Positions 9,048-17,415 of a DNA stretch of 64,000 nucleotides are shown here, piece by piece (the first letter of the stretch is position 1; each line of letters starts with the position of its first letter). Made by a program: the position numbers and the translations under genes. The stretch is from Phycisphaera sp. (GTDB lineage: Bacteria > Planctomycetota > Phycisphaerae > Phycisphaerales > UBA1924), in contig CP098402.1 in assembly GCA_025916675.1 (NCBI GenBank), forward strand, positions 305,205 through 369,204, written 5' to 3'. The notes under the pieces are model-generated. The model was not told the DNA's origin. It searched no databases and worked only from the letters and a program-made list of their open reading frames with translations.

Positions 9048-9682
9048 CGTGTGCCCGCCGTCGCAAGCTCGGTGGCCAATCGATCGGCTACGCGTCGTGC
9101 TTCTTCCCGCAGGATGTCCGCATCCGCGGCGGCAGACCCGCCGCCGTGCAGCACTTGGACGATCGCGCCGGGTCCCGGCCAGCCGGGCCCTCCGGTGCTC
9201 ACGGCGTGGGTGATGCCGGGCGTCGGCCCCCATAGCCCAGCGATAACGAATGCGGTGTCCACCACGAGGAACTCGTCGACCAGGTCAGAGTGGCGTGTAT
9301 GCCTGGTCTGCCAAAGGTTGCTAGATTCTTCAGCACCGATGGACGACCAGCCGCCCGCGCGCATCGCGTGGGTCGGCTCAAACGCCAGAAGGTCGCGGCG
9401 ATCTTGGGCGATGACAACGCGCAAGAAGGCTTCTGCACCTGTTGCGGACGACATATATCGCGCCGACGTATCTAGCACCTCGTTGTGTGGTGGATACGCG
9501 ATCGGCAATGTATCATCCCACGTCGGATCCCGATTCCAGGTGCCAACGCTCTGCGCCAGCCCTTGCTCGGCGGTCGGCAGGCTTTCGGGCGAGATCATTG
9601 GCGCTGCGGGGCGCGCGGGATCGACCAGGAAGACGCCGAGCGCCAGAAGCAGAACCAGTATGATGGGAAGCGTGCGGGTCAA
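9044..9682 (-). CDS. EpsI-like exosortase-associated protein
   Basis: A 212-residue protein with an N-terminal hydrophobic segment (residues 5-20) and a periplasmic domain. Position next to an exosortase homologue, length and the conserved GGW fit the EpsI family found with exosortases and exopolysaccharide genes. In typical members an H-x-P-x-x-C...P...GW segment precedes the tryptophan. Here the corresponding stretch reads FEPTHAMRAGGW, so the usual His and Cys are missing. Its ATG lies 30 bases after the exosortase stop, and its own stop overlaps the next start. Assignment rests mainly on context plus the short motif, so function is tentative. Confidence 0.6.
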   Translation of the reverse strand: MTRTLPIILVLLLALGVFLVDPARPAAPMISPESLPTAEQGLAQSVGTWNRDPTWDDTLPIAYPPHNEVLDTSARYMSSATGAEAFLRVVIAQDRRDLLAFEPTHAMRAGGWSSIGAEESSNLWQTRHTRHSDLVDEFLVVDTAFVIAGLWGPTPGITHAVSTGGPGWPGPGAIVQVLHGGGSAAADADILREEARRVADRLATELATAGTR

Positions 9683-9712
9683 GGGGGTTCCTCGTGTCGT
9701 CCTTTCGTCGGG

Positions 9713-10576
9713 TTATTGGTATGCCAGCGCGTACCGGCGCGCGGGTACCTGGGCGTATCGCAGCAGGCGGATGCCGCCGTACAGCATCCCCAAGGCGAGC
9801 GCGAGAGTGAGCCAGCCGCTCATCTGCGCCAGCATGGTCGCGGATGCCGGCCAGTTGTCGGCCAGGATGGCAAATGGCACGAGGCGTACGACGTTGGCGA
9901 CGATCGCCACGAGCGGGCTGGCGAGCACGAGGCCGATCCTCACGCCGTGGCGAAGGGGCATGCCGAACGCGAAGGCGTAGGTGACCAGACCGATGGCGGC
10001 GATCATCCGAACGCCCGCGAATCCACCCAGGCTGAGTTCGGCTGTCCCGACGATCAGGTCGCGGCCATTGACGTAGGCGGTTACGCCGAGGATCTCAAGC
10101 AGCCCCGCGGTGACGGCCAGGCTCCACGAACCCAGGATGTTGCTGACGGGCAGCAGCCACTCCATCGGTGCGGGTGCCAGGAAGAACAACGCGAACACGG
10201 CCGGCGACATACGCAGCATCACGCTGCGACCGACGACCGACCAGATGGCACCGATCAGCACCCCGATGGCCCCCAGGTGGAGCGCCAGGGTTGGGCCGAA
10301 GGTGCCGGCGAGCACATAAATCAGCCCGGCGACCGCCACGATCACCGGACCAAGCCATAACCCGCGCCGCCCCGCGCTGCGCAGGCGTCGCCGGCGGCAC
10401 AGGGCGAGCCAGCCAGCGACGGCCGGCACGAGCACGATGTACCCGTTGTCGGGGTCGGCTGTCGCGCTGATGTAGATGTCGCGCCACGCGGGCAGGCAGG
10501 CGAGGATGGCCGCAAGCGTTGCGGCGATAGCTTGCAGCGGGGCCCAGCGGCCCCAGGTTGTTGCTTCGACGCTCAT
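9713..10576 (-). CDS. Exosortase-family membrane protein lacking catalytic Cys and His
   Basis: Polytopic membrane protein of 287 residues with about eight hydrophobic segments and exosortase architecture. Exosortases cut and sort PEP-CTERM-type proteins with a Cys-Arg-His triad. The Cys motif (A-C-S-G-x-R) is replaced by GGFAGVR, with Phe where Cys belongs. The second motif keeps its Arg (NVVR). The His that normally stands four residues before the GW of the last motif is Ala (LAQMSGW). It should therefore be unable to act as a protease or transpeptidase. The start overlaps the end of the upstream gene by 4 bases. A role as an assembly or anchoring partner for the locus is inference only. 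Confidence 0.72.
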   Translation of the reverse strand: MSVEATTWGRWAPLQAIAATLAAILACLPAWRDIYISATADPDNGYIVLVPAVAGWLALCRRRRLRSAGRRGLWLGPVIVAVAGLIYVLAGTFGPTLALHLGAIGVLIGAIWSVVGRSVMLRMSPAVFALFFLAPAPMEWLLPVSNILGSWSLAVTAGLLEILGVTAYVNGRDLIVGTAELSLGGFAGVRMIAAIGLVTYAFAFGMPLRHGVRIGLVLASPLVAIVANVVRLVPFAILADNWPASATMLAQMSGWLTLALALGMLYGGIRLLRYAQVPARRYALAYQ

Positions 10577-11394
10577 GCGCCGGCCCCCAGCGTTCGATCG
10601 GTGAGGACCTGTCCGGCCGGAACAACCGCGCCCGGGCCCAAGAACGAACGGGCGACCACAGACTTGGCACCAATGCGCGCGCCGGCGAGGACAACAGCAT
10701 CCCGGACGCGGCCAGCTGGTGACACCTCCGCACCATCTTCAACGACCTGGAATGGCTCCCCATCCGCTTGGTAGGCCAGCGCCTCGAGGTACTGCTCACG
10801 GTTGCGGATAGGCAGGCACACCCGCTCGCCTCGTGCCGCACGGGCCACACGCACTCGGTGCCGCTCGGCAATGCCCGGCAGGCATTGCTCTTTAAAGTCG
10901 ATGTAGCCCGCGCCGGGGATCTCACGCATCACGGCCGCCGACACGAGCATCACACCCGTTGGGGTACCGTCGTGCTCGGCCAGCAACGCCACGTCGGCTT
11001 CCAGGGCGAGCAACCGAGCCACGACTTCAGGCAGTGTTCGCGTGAGCACACTCCCCCCGGTGGCGACGAGCATCATGCCGTCCTGGTCCTTGGCCGCGGC
11101 CCGCAAGACGCCGCCGGTGCCCAGGAAGGCCACGTCGTCGGGCTCGATCGTGGCCTGGCCCTCGGGCATGGACGTGGGCTTGGGATTTTTGCGATCGATG
11201 AGCACGCGCAGGGGTGGGGCCGAGCCGATGCTCTGGCACAGTTCCTGGTGGGCGGCGATCCACCGCTGGCCGATGGTCTGTTCGTCCAGCAACGGCAGGT
11301 CTAGAACGTTGCGCGCGGCGGCCTTGAGCAGCGGGGTGGGCCGGATCGCGCCGGCGAACAGCAACACCTGGCGCACAGAAGCCGTGCCGCTCAT
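10573..11394 (-). CDS. Sugar-nucleotidyltransferase-like protein with hexapeptide tail
   Basis: 273-residue protein laid out like NDP-sugar pyrophosphorylases such as GlmU: an N-terminal Rossmann-type part, then a short left-handed beta-helix (VRDAVVLAGARIGAKSVV, then GPGAVVPAG). The nucleotide-binding GxGxR signature expected near the N-terminus is absent; the corresponding sequence begins VLLFAGAIRPTPLL. It may be a non-catalytic or very divergent relative. The ATG at 11394 is preferred over an upstream alternative at 11499 because the family-like sequence begins there. First gene of the four-gene exosortase-like locus; it overlaps the next gene by 4 bases. Confidence 0.6.
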   Translation of the reverse strand: MSGTASVRQVLLFAGAIRPTPLLKAAARNVLDLPLLDEQTIGQRWIAAHQELCQSIGSAPPLRVLIDRKNPKPTSMPEGQATIEPDDVAFLGTGGVLRAAAKDQDGMMLVATGGSVLTRTLPEVVARLLALEADVALLAEHDGTPTGVMLVSAAVMREIPGAGYIDFKEQCLPGIAERHRVRVARAARGERVCLPIRNREQYLEALAYQADGEPFQVVEDGAEVSPAGRVRDAVVLAGARIGAKSVVARSFLGPGAVVPAGQVLTDRTLGAGA

Positions 11395-11620
11395 GGTCGC
11401 CCCGCCCGAGGCATCTGGTAGGGTTGTCGCGGCCTCGGCCGAAGGTCCCATAGCACTGCGCCTGATCCCATCTTCGCGTGCCCAACCCTGTGGGCCCAAC
11501 GGTACATCGGCACTTCAGCAACGCCAGTGCCGACCGAGTGGGGATCGTATTGGGCAATCCGCTTCGGGCCCAGCCGCTGAGGTTTTTCCGAGCAGTTGCT
11601 GGATGCTCCGCCCGAAGTCC

Positions 11621-13423
11621 TCAGCCCTGGGTCATCGAGTACGTCAGCGGGCCGTTCTGGCCGAGTTCGATGCCAAGGGCCATCCAGACCAGCAGCATGA
11701 TGGTCCAGACGATGGCGAACACGATCGTGTAGGGCATCATCATCGAGATGAGTGTGCCCATACCCGAACGGGGTGCGAACCGCTGCATGAACACCAGCAC
11801 GATCACCAGGTACGCGTTGAGCGGCGTGATGATGTTGGTCGTGCTGTCGCCGATGCGGTAGGCGGCCTGGGTCAACTCAGGACTGATCCCTACGAACATG
11901 AGCATGGGCACGAAGATGGGCGCGAACAGCGTGTACTTGGCGCTCATGGACCCAATAAACAGGTTGAAGAACATCGTCATCACGATGAAGGCCACGATGA
12001 GCTGGTACTTGCTCATCCCGCTGCCGGCCAGCCACTGGCCGCCCGAGTGGGCCATCATGACGTCCAGCCCGCTGTAGCTCATGTACTGGATGAACTGGGC
12101 CGCGAAGAACGCCAGCACGATGATCGGTGCCATCATCTCGATGGCCTTGATCATGACCGCGCCCGCGTCCTTGGTGCTCTTCACGTTGCCCACGACGATG
12201 CCGTAGACCATGCCCGGGATGATCGTGCCGATGAGGATCAGCGGCGTGATGACCACAACCCACCGCGCGAAGGGCGGCGAGCGCTTGGCCAGCACGACGC
12301 CATCGGTGGTCACGAAGCCGGTCTGGGTTGCGTCGGTGTAATAGCCCTCGCCCTCGACGACGATCGCGGTCTCGGGCATGGTCTCGGGTGGCGCGACGGG
12401 CTGCCCGTTGGTGTCTTTGACCACGTCGGCGATGGGCACGCCCGGGTAGCTGTGGTCGTACAGCGGCCAGTCCTTGATGACCACAGAGGCGAAGATGACG
12501 CCGATGACCACTAGGCCGGCCAGCGTGGCCGCGAGAAGCCCCTTTTGCTCGATGGGGGTGATCTGCTGGCTTTCCAGGTCGACCGCTTCCACCGGCGCGG
12601 CTCCACCCTCCTCGATACTCTTGCGGCTCAGCCGGCGTTCGACGAACCACGACGAGGTGGCCCAGCCGACGCCGGTAATCACGAACGTCGAGGCGATCAT
12701 GAACCACCAGTTGCAGGTGGCGGCGACCTCGTAGTCGGGGTCGATGATCTGCGCGCCCTGCGTGCTGAGCGCCGCCAGCATGGGGTCCAGGCCGGTCACC
12801 ATGAGGTTGGCGTTGAACCCCGCCGCCACGCCCGCGAACACCGCGGCGATGCCCGCAAGCGGTGAACGCCCGACCGACTTGTAGAGCAGCGCCGCCAACG
12901 GTGGCAGCACCACGTACCCCGCGTCGAGGCCGAAGCTGCTCATGATGCCAAGGAAGATCATGGCCGGCGTGAGCAACCGGTTGGGCACGACCTTCATGAA
13001 TGCCTTGAGCCCGGCACCGATGAGCCCGGTCTTCTCGGCCACGCCGATGCCCAGCATGCCGGTGAGCACGACGCCCAGGGGCGCGAAGCCCATGAAGTTG
13101 GCGACCATTGTGCTCAGGCACCAGTAGAGCCCGTCGGGTGTCAGCAGGCTCTTGGCGGTCAGCGGCTCGGCTCCGGTCGAAACCAGTTCGGTCGTCACGG
13201 CGCCCGTCTGGGGGTCGACGACCTCCTGGAGCGACTTGACGTCGACCGACCAGCCAAGCCGGAACCCGATGTCGCTGATGACCATTACGATGATCGCGCC
13301 GACGAGGAACAGCGTGGCCGCGTCGGGCAGCTTGTTGCCCAGCCACTCGACCCAGTCGAGCACGCCCTTGCGTTTGGTGCTCAGTTCGGGCTCGGCCATC
13401 GGGTTGGTGCTGCTCGGGTCCAT
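11621..13423 (-). CDS. AbgT-family transporter
   Basis: Integral membrane transporter of the AbgT family (p-aminobenzoyl-glutamate uptake or, in some members, sulfonamide-type export). At least ten hydrophobic segments are visible. Diagnostic stretches include GFAPLGVVLTGMLGIGVAEK, SSFGLDAGYVVLPPL, the GFNANLMVTGLDP segment and, near the end, SAKYTLFAPIFVPM. At 600 residues it is somewhat longer than E. coli AbgT; the extra part is a soluble loop around residues 270-400. The start has a GGGAGA ribosome binding site. It is transcribed away from the agmatinase gene, and no folate or peptidase gene is nearby to suggest the substrate. Confidence 0.88.
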   Translation of the reverse strand: MDPSSTNPMAEPELSTKRKGVLDWVEWLGNKLPDAATLFLVGAIIVMVISDIGFRLGWSVDVKSLQEVVDPQTGAVTTELVSTGAEPLTAKSLLTPDGLYWCLSTMVANFMGFAPLGVVLTGMLGIGVAEKTGLIGAGLKAFMKVVPNRLLTPAMIFLGIMSSFGLDAGYVVLPPLAALLYKSVGRSPLAGIAAVFAGVAAGFNANLMVTGLDPMLAALSTQGAQIIDPDYEVAATCNWWFMIASTFVITGVGWATSSWFVERRLSRKSIEEGGAAPVEAVDLESQQITPIEQKGLLAATLAGLVVIGVIFASVVIKDWPLYDHSYPGVPIADVVKDTNGQPVAPPETMPETAIVVEGEGYYTDATQTGFVTTDGVVLAKRSPPFARWVVVITPLILIGTIIPGMVYGIVVGNVKSTKDAGAVMIKAIEMMAPIIVLAFFAAQFIQYMSYSGLDVMMAHSGGQWLAGSGMSKYQLIVAFIVMTMFFNLFIGSMSAKYTLFAPIFVPMLMFVGISPELTQAAYRIGDSTTNIITPLNAYLVIVLVFMQRFAPRSGMGTLISMMMPYTIVFAIVWTIMLLVWMALGIELGQNGPLTYSMTQG

Positions 13424-13550
13424 CGGTGTCTCCCACGAGGCGTGCGGATCGCAGGCAACCTACCCCCGCCGGGCGCGGCAAGCAAGCCCTACCGTGGCCG
13501 ATGTTCGGGTTGGTGCCGGCCTGAGCATCGGCCAGAACGAGGACAAGAGC

Positions 13551-14552
13551 ATGAGCCAGCCCGATTTCCTCCGCCTGCCAACCACCCGTCGAGACGCTGG
13601 AGTTGTGCTCGTGGGCGTGCCCTTCGACGCCACCACCAGTTACCGCCCGGGCACTGCCAACGGCCCCATGGCGATCTTGGAAGCCTCATCACAGATCGAC
13701 CTGGAAGACACGAGGCTGGGCCGCATCAGTGATCGTGGCATCATGATGGAGCCCATCGAGGGCTGGATCGCCGAGCTGTCGGCTGCCGTCAGGCCCGACG
13801 CCGAGGCGTTGATCGAGGTCGAGGGCGAGCCCCCGGTGGACGAGGCGGCCCGCGAGCGCGTGAACGCCGCGGGCGAGCGGGTGCGCGAGTACGTGCGAGA
13901 TACCGTCGCGAGCATCCTGAAGGAAGGCAAGACCCCCGGCCTAGTCGGCGGCGAGCACAGCGTGCCGCTGGGCGCCATCGAGGCCTGCGCTCAGCACGCT
14001 GGCGAGATCGGCGTCCTCCAGATCGACGCCCACATGGACCTGCGTGATGCGTACTGCGGCCTGACCCACAGCCACGCCTCGATCATGCGTAACGCGCTCA
14101 CGATGGTGCCGGGCGTGAGGGCGCTCGCCCAGATCGGCATCCGGGATTACTGCCGGGAAGAGTTCGAGTTTGCGCGCGCCGCCGAGGACACGTTGGGCAA
14201 GCCCGTGACGACTGTGTTTGGCGAGGACATCGCCGACACGGGCGGCGATCCGGTGCTGTTCAAGAACCTTGTCGAGCGAGCCCTCGAGACGCTGCCCGAC
14301 ACGATCTACGTCACCTTCGACATCGACGCCCTCGAGGTGTACTTATGCCCCAACACCGGCACGCCCGTGCCCGGCGGGTTGAGTTTTCCCCAGGCGGCGG
14401 CGATCATCAAGGCCGTCATCGAAAGCGGCAAGAAGGTCGTCGGCTTCGACCTGGTCGAGGTCGCGCCCGATCCGGATCCGAGCGTGCGATCCATAGACGC
14501 GGTGGTGGGGGCGCGGCTGCTTTATAAATTGTGTGCCATGACCGGGACGTAA
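13551..14552 (+). CDS. speB: Agmatinase/arginase-family ureohydrolase
   Basis: Binuclear manganese hydrolase, most like agmatinase, which releases urea from agmatine to give putrescine. The metal-binding segments are present: GGEHSVPLG, DAHMDLRDAY (from about residue 158), the HASIMR segment and FDIDALE...NTGTPVPGG. Two small departures are seen: GGEHS where GGDHS is more common, and ALEVYLCP where most members have ALDP. The two metal-binding Asp of DID are intact. At 333 residues it is a little long because of a charged insertion around 80-115. The ATG at 13551 follows GAGGACAAG. Formiminoglutamase or guanidinobutyrase activity cannot be excluded by eye. Confidence 0.85.
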   Translation: MSQPDFLRLPTTRRDAGVVLVGVPFDATTSYRPGTANGPMAILEASSQIDLEDTRLGRISDRGIMMEPIEGWIAELSAAVRPDAEALIEVEGEPPVDEAARERVNAAGERVREYVRDTVASILKEGKTPGLVGGEHSVPLGAIEACAQHAGEIGVLQIDAHMDLRDAYCGLTHSHASIMRNALTMVPGVRALAQIGIRDYCREEFEFARAAEDTLGKPVTTVFGEDIADTGGDPVLFKNLVERALETLPDTIYVTFDIDALEVYLCPNTGTPVPGGLSFPQAAAIIKAVIESGKKVVGFDLVEVAPDPDPSVRSIDAVVGARLLYKLCAMTGT

Positions 14553-14666
14553 CCGAGCCGCGTGCGTGAGCACGCGGACCAACCTCCGTACCGCTAACGG
14601 GGTTGGGCACTTCGATACATCTTTGGTTGTTGAAGGTTGGTCCGCGAGCTTGCGCTCGCGGCTCGG
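14553..14666. repeat. Nested inverted repeat between convergent genes, likely bidirectional terminator
   Basis: Arm 14553-14584 pairs with arm 14635-14666 (32 bases, a few mismatches in the middle). Each arm is itself palindromic: CCGCGTGCGTGAGCACGCGG in the first and CCGCGAGCTTGCGCTCGCGG in the second. It fills the gap between the stop of the ureohydrolase gene and the stop of atpC. There is no T tract, so a terminator role rests on position and fold. Its translation (PRACARGS) is a familiar false peptide in planctomycete genomes. Confidence 0.75.
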
Positions 14667-14677
14667 TAAGAAACTTC

Positions 14678-15097
14678 CTACCGATCCCGTTCCCGGATCA
14701 ACTTCAGTTGCAGCCGCGCCCGCTCCATCTGCCGCGTGATGCGCTCCTGCTCGGCCACCGGATCGGGGTGGTCCTTGGGCACGCGGCGGGCTTCGGCCTC
14801 GGCCAACTCGGCCTTGGCGTCCTGCTCGTCCAGGTCGGCGGGCAGCTTGGCGCTGCTGGCCAGGATGCGGATGACGTTGTTTGAGACCTGAACGAAGCCG
14901 TCCTCGACCAGGTACACCTCTTCTTGGCGCTCGCTGGTTTTAAGGGTGAGCAGGCCCAGGCCAAGCTTGGCGACGATCGGGGCGCGGCCCGGCAGCACGC
15001 CGAACTGGCCGTCGTGGGCGGGGATGGAGGCATACTGCAGCGGCTTGTCGGCCAGCACGCCGTCGGGGGTGATCAGCTTGCAGGAAAGGGTGCTCAT
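14678..15097 (-). CDS. atpC: F-type ATP synthase epsilon subunit
   Basis: 139-residue epsilon subunit of the F1 rotor, which links gamma to the c-ring and restrains ATP hydrolysis. The N-terminal beta sandwich is typical (LSCKLITPDGVLADKP, then PAHDGQFGVLPGRAPIV). The C-terminal helical part runs EQDAKAELAEAEARR to the end. No atpD or other ATP synthase gene adjoins it: the upstream neighbour is a divergent FecCD permease and downstream lies a convergent gene. It is therefore transcribed alone, whereas atpC usually closes the atp operon. Confidence 0.93.
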   Translation of the reverse strand: MSTLSCKLITPDGVLADKPLQYASIPAHDGQFGVLPGRAPIVAKLGLGLLTLKTSERQEEVYLVEDGFVQVSNNVIRILASSAKLPADLDEQDAKAELAEAEARRVPKDHPDPVAEQERITRQMERARLQLKLIRERDR

Positions 15098-15188
15098 TCG
15101 TGCCCGGCTCCGTCGTAGGAAGTCAACTGAGACCGGCCCAAGGTAGGTCAAGGGCCGGGGCCGCCATGGTAGCGCCATACGCTGGGCC

Positions 15189-16136
15189 ATGCCCGTCCGG
15201 GTCGCCCTAGCCCTGCTCGTCTCGCTGCTGGCCATTGCTTTGGCGCTCAGGCTGCTCGTCGCACCCGGCGGTGGGCTGAGCCTGCCCGAAAACTCATGGG
15301 TCTGGGGCATCCGCCTCGACCGGGCCATCGCCGCCGTTATCGTGGGGGTCTGCCTCGGCACCGCGGGCGTGGCGCTCCAGGCCATGCTGCGGAACCCCCT
15401 GGCCTCGCCAGACCTGCTGGGCATGTCGGCGGGGGCCGTGCTGGCCGTGACGCTGGCCCGGGCGATCGGGCTGGGCATCCGCGACGACGTCGCGGCCCTC
15501 ATCGGGTCGATCGGGGCGCTCGGGCTCGTACTGCTGCTGGGCCGGCGGCGGGGGCAGGTCGAGCCCGTAACGCTGATTCTGGTGGGCGTGGCCCTCGCCA
15601 TCGGGCTTGGCTCGCTGGCCAGCGCCGTGCGGGCCATCATGCCGCCCAGCGCCCGGCCCGAGGGTACCTGGTTCTTCGGCTCGCTCACCGAATCGCTCGC
15701 GCTGCACGAGGTCGTGCTGGCCGGCGGGCTCGCGCTCGCCGGCGTGCTGTGGGTGGCGTGGCGTGGCCGGGCGCTCGACGCGGCGGCCATGGGTGAGGAC
15801 GAGGCGCTCACCAGTGGCGTGCCCCTGAAGCGGTTGCGAATAGAGATGGTGCTGGTGGCCGGCGTGCTGACGGCGGTGGCCGTCGTGCTGGCCGGTCCCA
15901 TCGCGTTCCTCGGTCTGGTGTGCCCGCACCTGGTGCGCATGCTCATGGGCCCGCGGCACACGCCGCTGGTGTTCGGGGCGGCCATGGCTGGGGCGGTGCT
16001 GATGCTCGTGAGCGACAGCGTTGTGCGTGTGCTGCCGCTCGAAACTGGGCGTTTACCGACGGGTGTCGTGGTCGCGGTGCTGGCAGCGCCGGTGTTGGTC
16101 GTTATTTTGCGATCACAAGCGAGTAAGCCGGTTTAG
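15189..16136 (+). CDS. FecCD-type ABC transporter permease
   Basis: 315-residue membrane permease of the FecCD/BtuC family, which forms the channel for iron-siderophore or cobalamin import. Family hallmarks are RLDRAIAAVIVGVCLGTAG, the LRNPLASPDLLGMSAGA segment and, in the C-terminal half, GPIAFLGLVCPHLVRM. About nine membrane segments are visible. No binding protein or ATPase gene is next to it, so the rest of the transporter must be encoded elsewhere. It is divergent from atpC and its stop overlaps the convergent SprA-related gene by 4 bases. Confidence 0.9.
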   Translation: MPVRVALALLVSLLAIALALRLLVAPGGGLSLPENSWVWGIRLDRAIAAVIVGVCLGTAGVALQAMLRNPLASPDLLGMSAGAVLAVTLARAIGLGIRDDVAALIGSIGALGLVLLLGRRRGQVEPVTLILVGVALAIGLGSLASAVRAIMPPSARPEGTWFFGSLTESLALHEVVLAGGLALAGVLWVAWRGRALDAAAMGEDEALTSGVPLKRLRIEMVLVAGVLTAVAVVLAGPIAFLGLVCPHLVRMLMGPRHTPLVFGAAMAGAVLMLVSDSVVRVLPLETGRLPTGVVVAVLAAPVLVVILRSQASKPV

Positions 16137-16918
16137 GCCATAACGTCGATGTGCGGCGCGGGCGTTGGCATCTCGTCGGCCCGGCGATCCTGCTTGAGCT
16201 GGGTCGAATCGCTCAGGGCGCTGACCGTCGACCAGACCTCACCGCCAAGATCGCCCGGCGACAGGGTGTTCTGCGCCTGAGATTTCGCCTGCGGATCGGT
16301 TTGCGGTGTAGCCTCTGCTTTGGATCGTGTTTGGGTTTGAGACTGGCCTTGGAGCTGGATTCCAGCTTCTTCCGGAGGTTGGGAGGTGGGCGGTGCGGCG
16401 GCGACCGGCATCTCAGCCGGTGCGCTCGCGACTACTTGGGGCGCCTCGGGCCGGTCCATGCTCTGTTTCGTGAGCGCCCGTCGGGCGGCATCTTCCATTC
16501 GTGTGGCCTTCGACGCCACGGCACGATCGGTACCCGACGGGTCCATCGGTGCCAGAGCCGCGCGGCGGATCTGGGCGGCCTTCTGCACCGTTTCCTCGGG
16601 CGTGCGGCCCGGCGATGTATCGATCTGCACCGACCCCGCCACGGCGTACCGCTTGCCGTCGGGCCCGGTCTCGTAGGTGTAGTTTGGCCCACCCCGGTAC
16701 AGCGCGCCGGCCGCAGCACGGTGGGCCTCCTCATGGCGGCGGACGCGTGCGTCGGTCTCGCGCAGTTCTCGGAGCTTGCGTTCCTCGGCCTCGCTCAACT
16801 GCCCAGGTTTCTTGCTCGGAGCGTCATCACGCTCCGGCTTGCTGGCAGCAGCCGCGATCGGCAGGGTGTGGGCCGCGGTGTACTGGGTCGGGGTGTTGGC
16901 TTCCGTTGCCGAGAACAT
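16133..16918 (-). CDS. SprA-related (putative metalloprotease) protein
   Basis: 261-residue protein with a central block typical of the SprA-related family: ELRETDARVRRHEEAHR (51-67), then NYTYETGPDGKRYAV (79-93) and VQIDTSPG. HEEAH at 62-66 is an HExxH motif, hence the usual prediction of a zinc metalloprotease; activity has not been shown by anything here. The N- and C-terminal thirds are low-complexity, rich in Ala, Pro, Gln and Ser, with no signal peptide. The ATG at 16918 has an AGGAAG ribosome binding site; the TTG upstream at 16936 is less likely. It is followed tail-to-tail by the permease gene. Confidence 0.72.
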   Translation of the reverse strand: MFSATEANTPTQYTAAHTLPIAAAASKPERDDAPSKKPGQLSEAEERKLRELRETDARVRRHEEAHRAAAGALYRGGPNYTYETGPDGKRYAVAGSVQIDTSPGRTPEETVQKAAQIRRAALAPMDPSGTDRAVASKATRMEDAARRALTKQSMDRPEAPQVVASAPAEMPVAAAPPTSQPPEEAGIQLQGQSQTQTRSKAEATPQTDPQAKSQAQNTLSPGDLGGEVWSTVSALSDSTQLKQDRRADEMPTPAPHIDVMA

Positions 16919-17055
16919 GGGACTTCCTGCATTCAAGATCGGTTCGCGGCGCGGGGCGCTGGATCACTTGAGTTCTTTTGAAGGTGATCGCATGACAATC
17001 TGTGCGCTTAGTAGGGTTGGGGCAAGCGCGGGCGTCCGAGTACACGCCCGGGTTC

Positions 17056-17093
17056 CAATAAATTACGAACCGCGCAACAGGGTCGCGCGGTTC
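17056..17093 (-). terminator. Rho-independent terminator of rpmE
   Basis: On the minus strand, 17093 down to 17067 forms a 9-bp perfect stem (GAACCGCGC with GCGCGGTTC) around a 9-base loop. It is followed by GTAATTTATT, a T-rich tail. It lies 32 bases beyond the rpmE stop and before the next minus-strand gene. Confidence 0.75.
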
Positions 17094-17124
17094 CGAGAAT
17101 GCACCAGATTCGAACGAGCCGGGC

Positions 17125-17358
17125 TTACTTGCCCTTCTTGTCCTTGTCGGCGAAGTAGTTGCCGCCGAACTTGCGCTGGAACTTCTCGACGCGGCCGGCC
17201 GCATCGACGAAGGCCTGCTTACCCGTGAAGAACGGGTGCGAGCCCGACCAGACTTCCACGTGCATGTCGGGCACCGTGGCCCCCACGGTCATCACGACCT
17301 CGCCGTTGTGGTAGACCTTGCAGTTGGGGTAGTACTTGGGGTGCGTGTCCTGCTTCAT
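17125..17358 (-). CDS. rpmE: 50S ribosomal protein L31
   Basis: 77-residue ribosomal protein bridging the large subunit. The conserved core is MHVEVWSGSHPFFTGKQ followed by FVDAAGRVEKF. In zinc-binding L31 proteins the corresponding segment is CSxCHPF; here it is WSGSHPF and only one cysteine remains in the whole protein. This is the zinc-free form, whose availability does not depend on zinc supply. A lysine-rich tail (DKDKKGK) ends the chain. It has its own promoter and terminator, so it is a single-gene unit. Confidence 0.95.
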   Translation of the reverse strand: MKQDTHPKYYPNCKVYHNGEVVMTVGATVPDMHVEVWSGSHPFFTGKQAFVDAAGRVEKFQRKFGGNYFADKDKKGK

Positions 17359-17415
17359 GGCCCGGCTCCGATAGCCCCCGTGGGGGCCCCTGTTGGGGGG
17401 TTGCGTTGAACGGAG

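Noticed and set aside
11042-12514. 490-codon plus-strand frame opposite the AbgT gene
   Set aside because: His/Asp/Arg-rich shadow of a membrane protein gene, without motifs.
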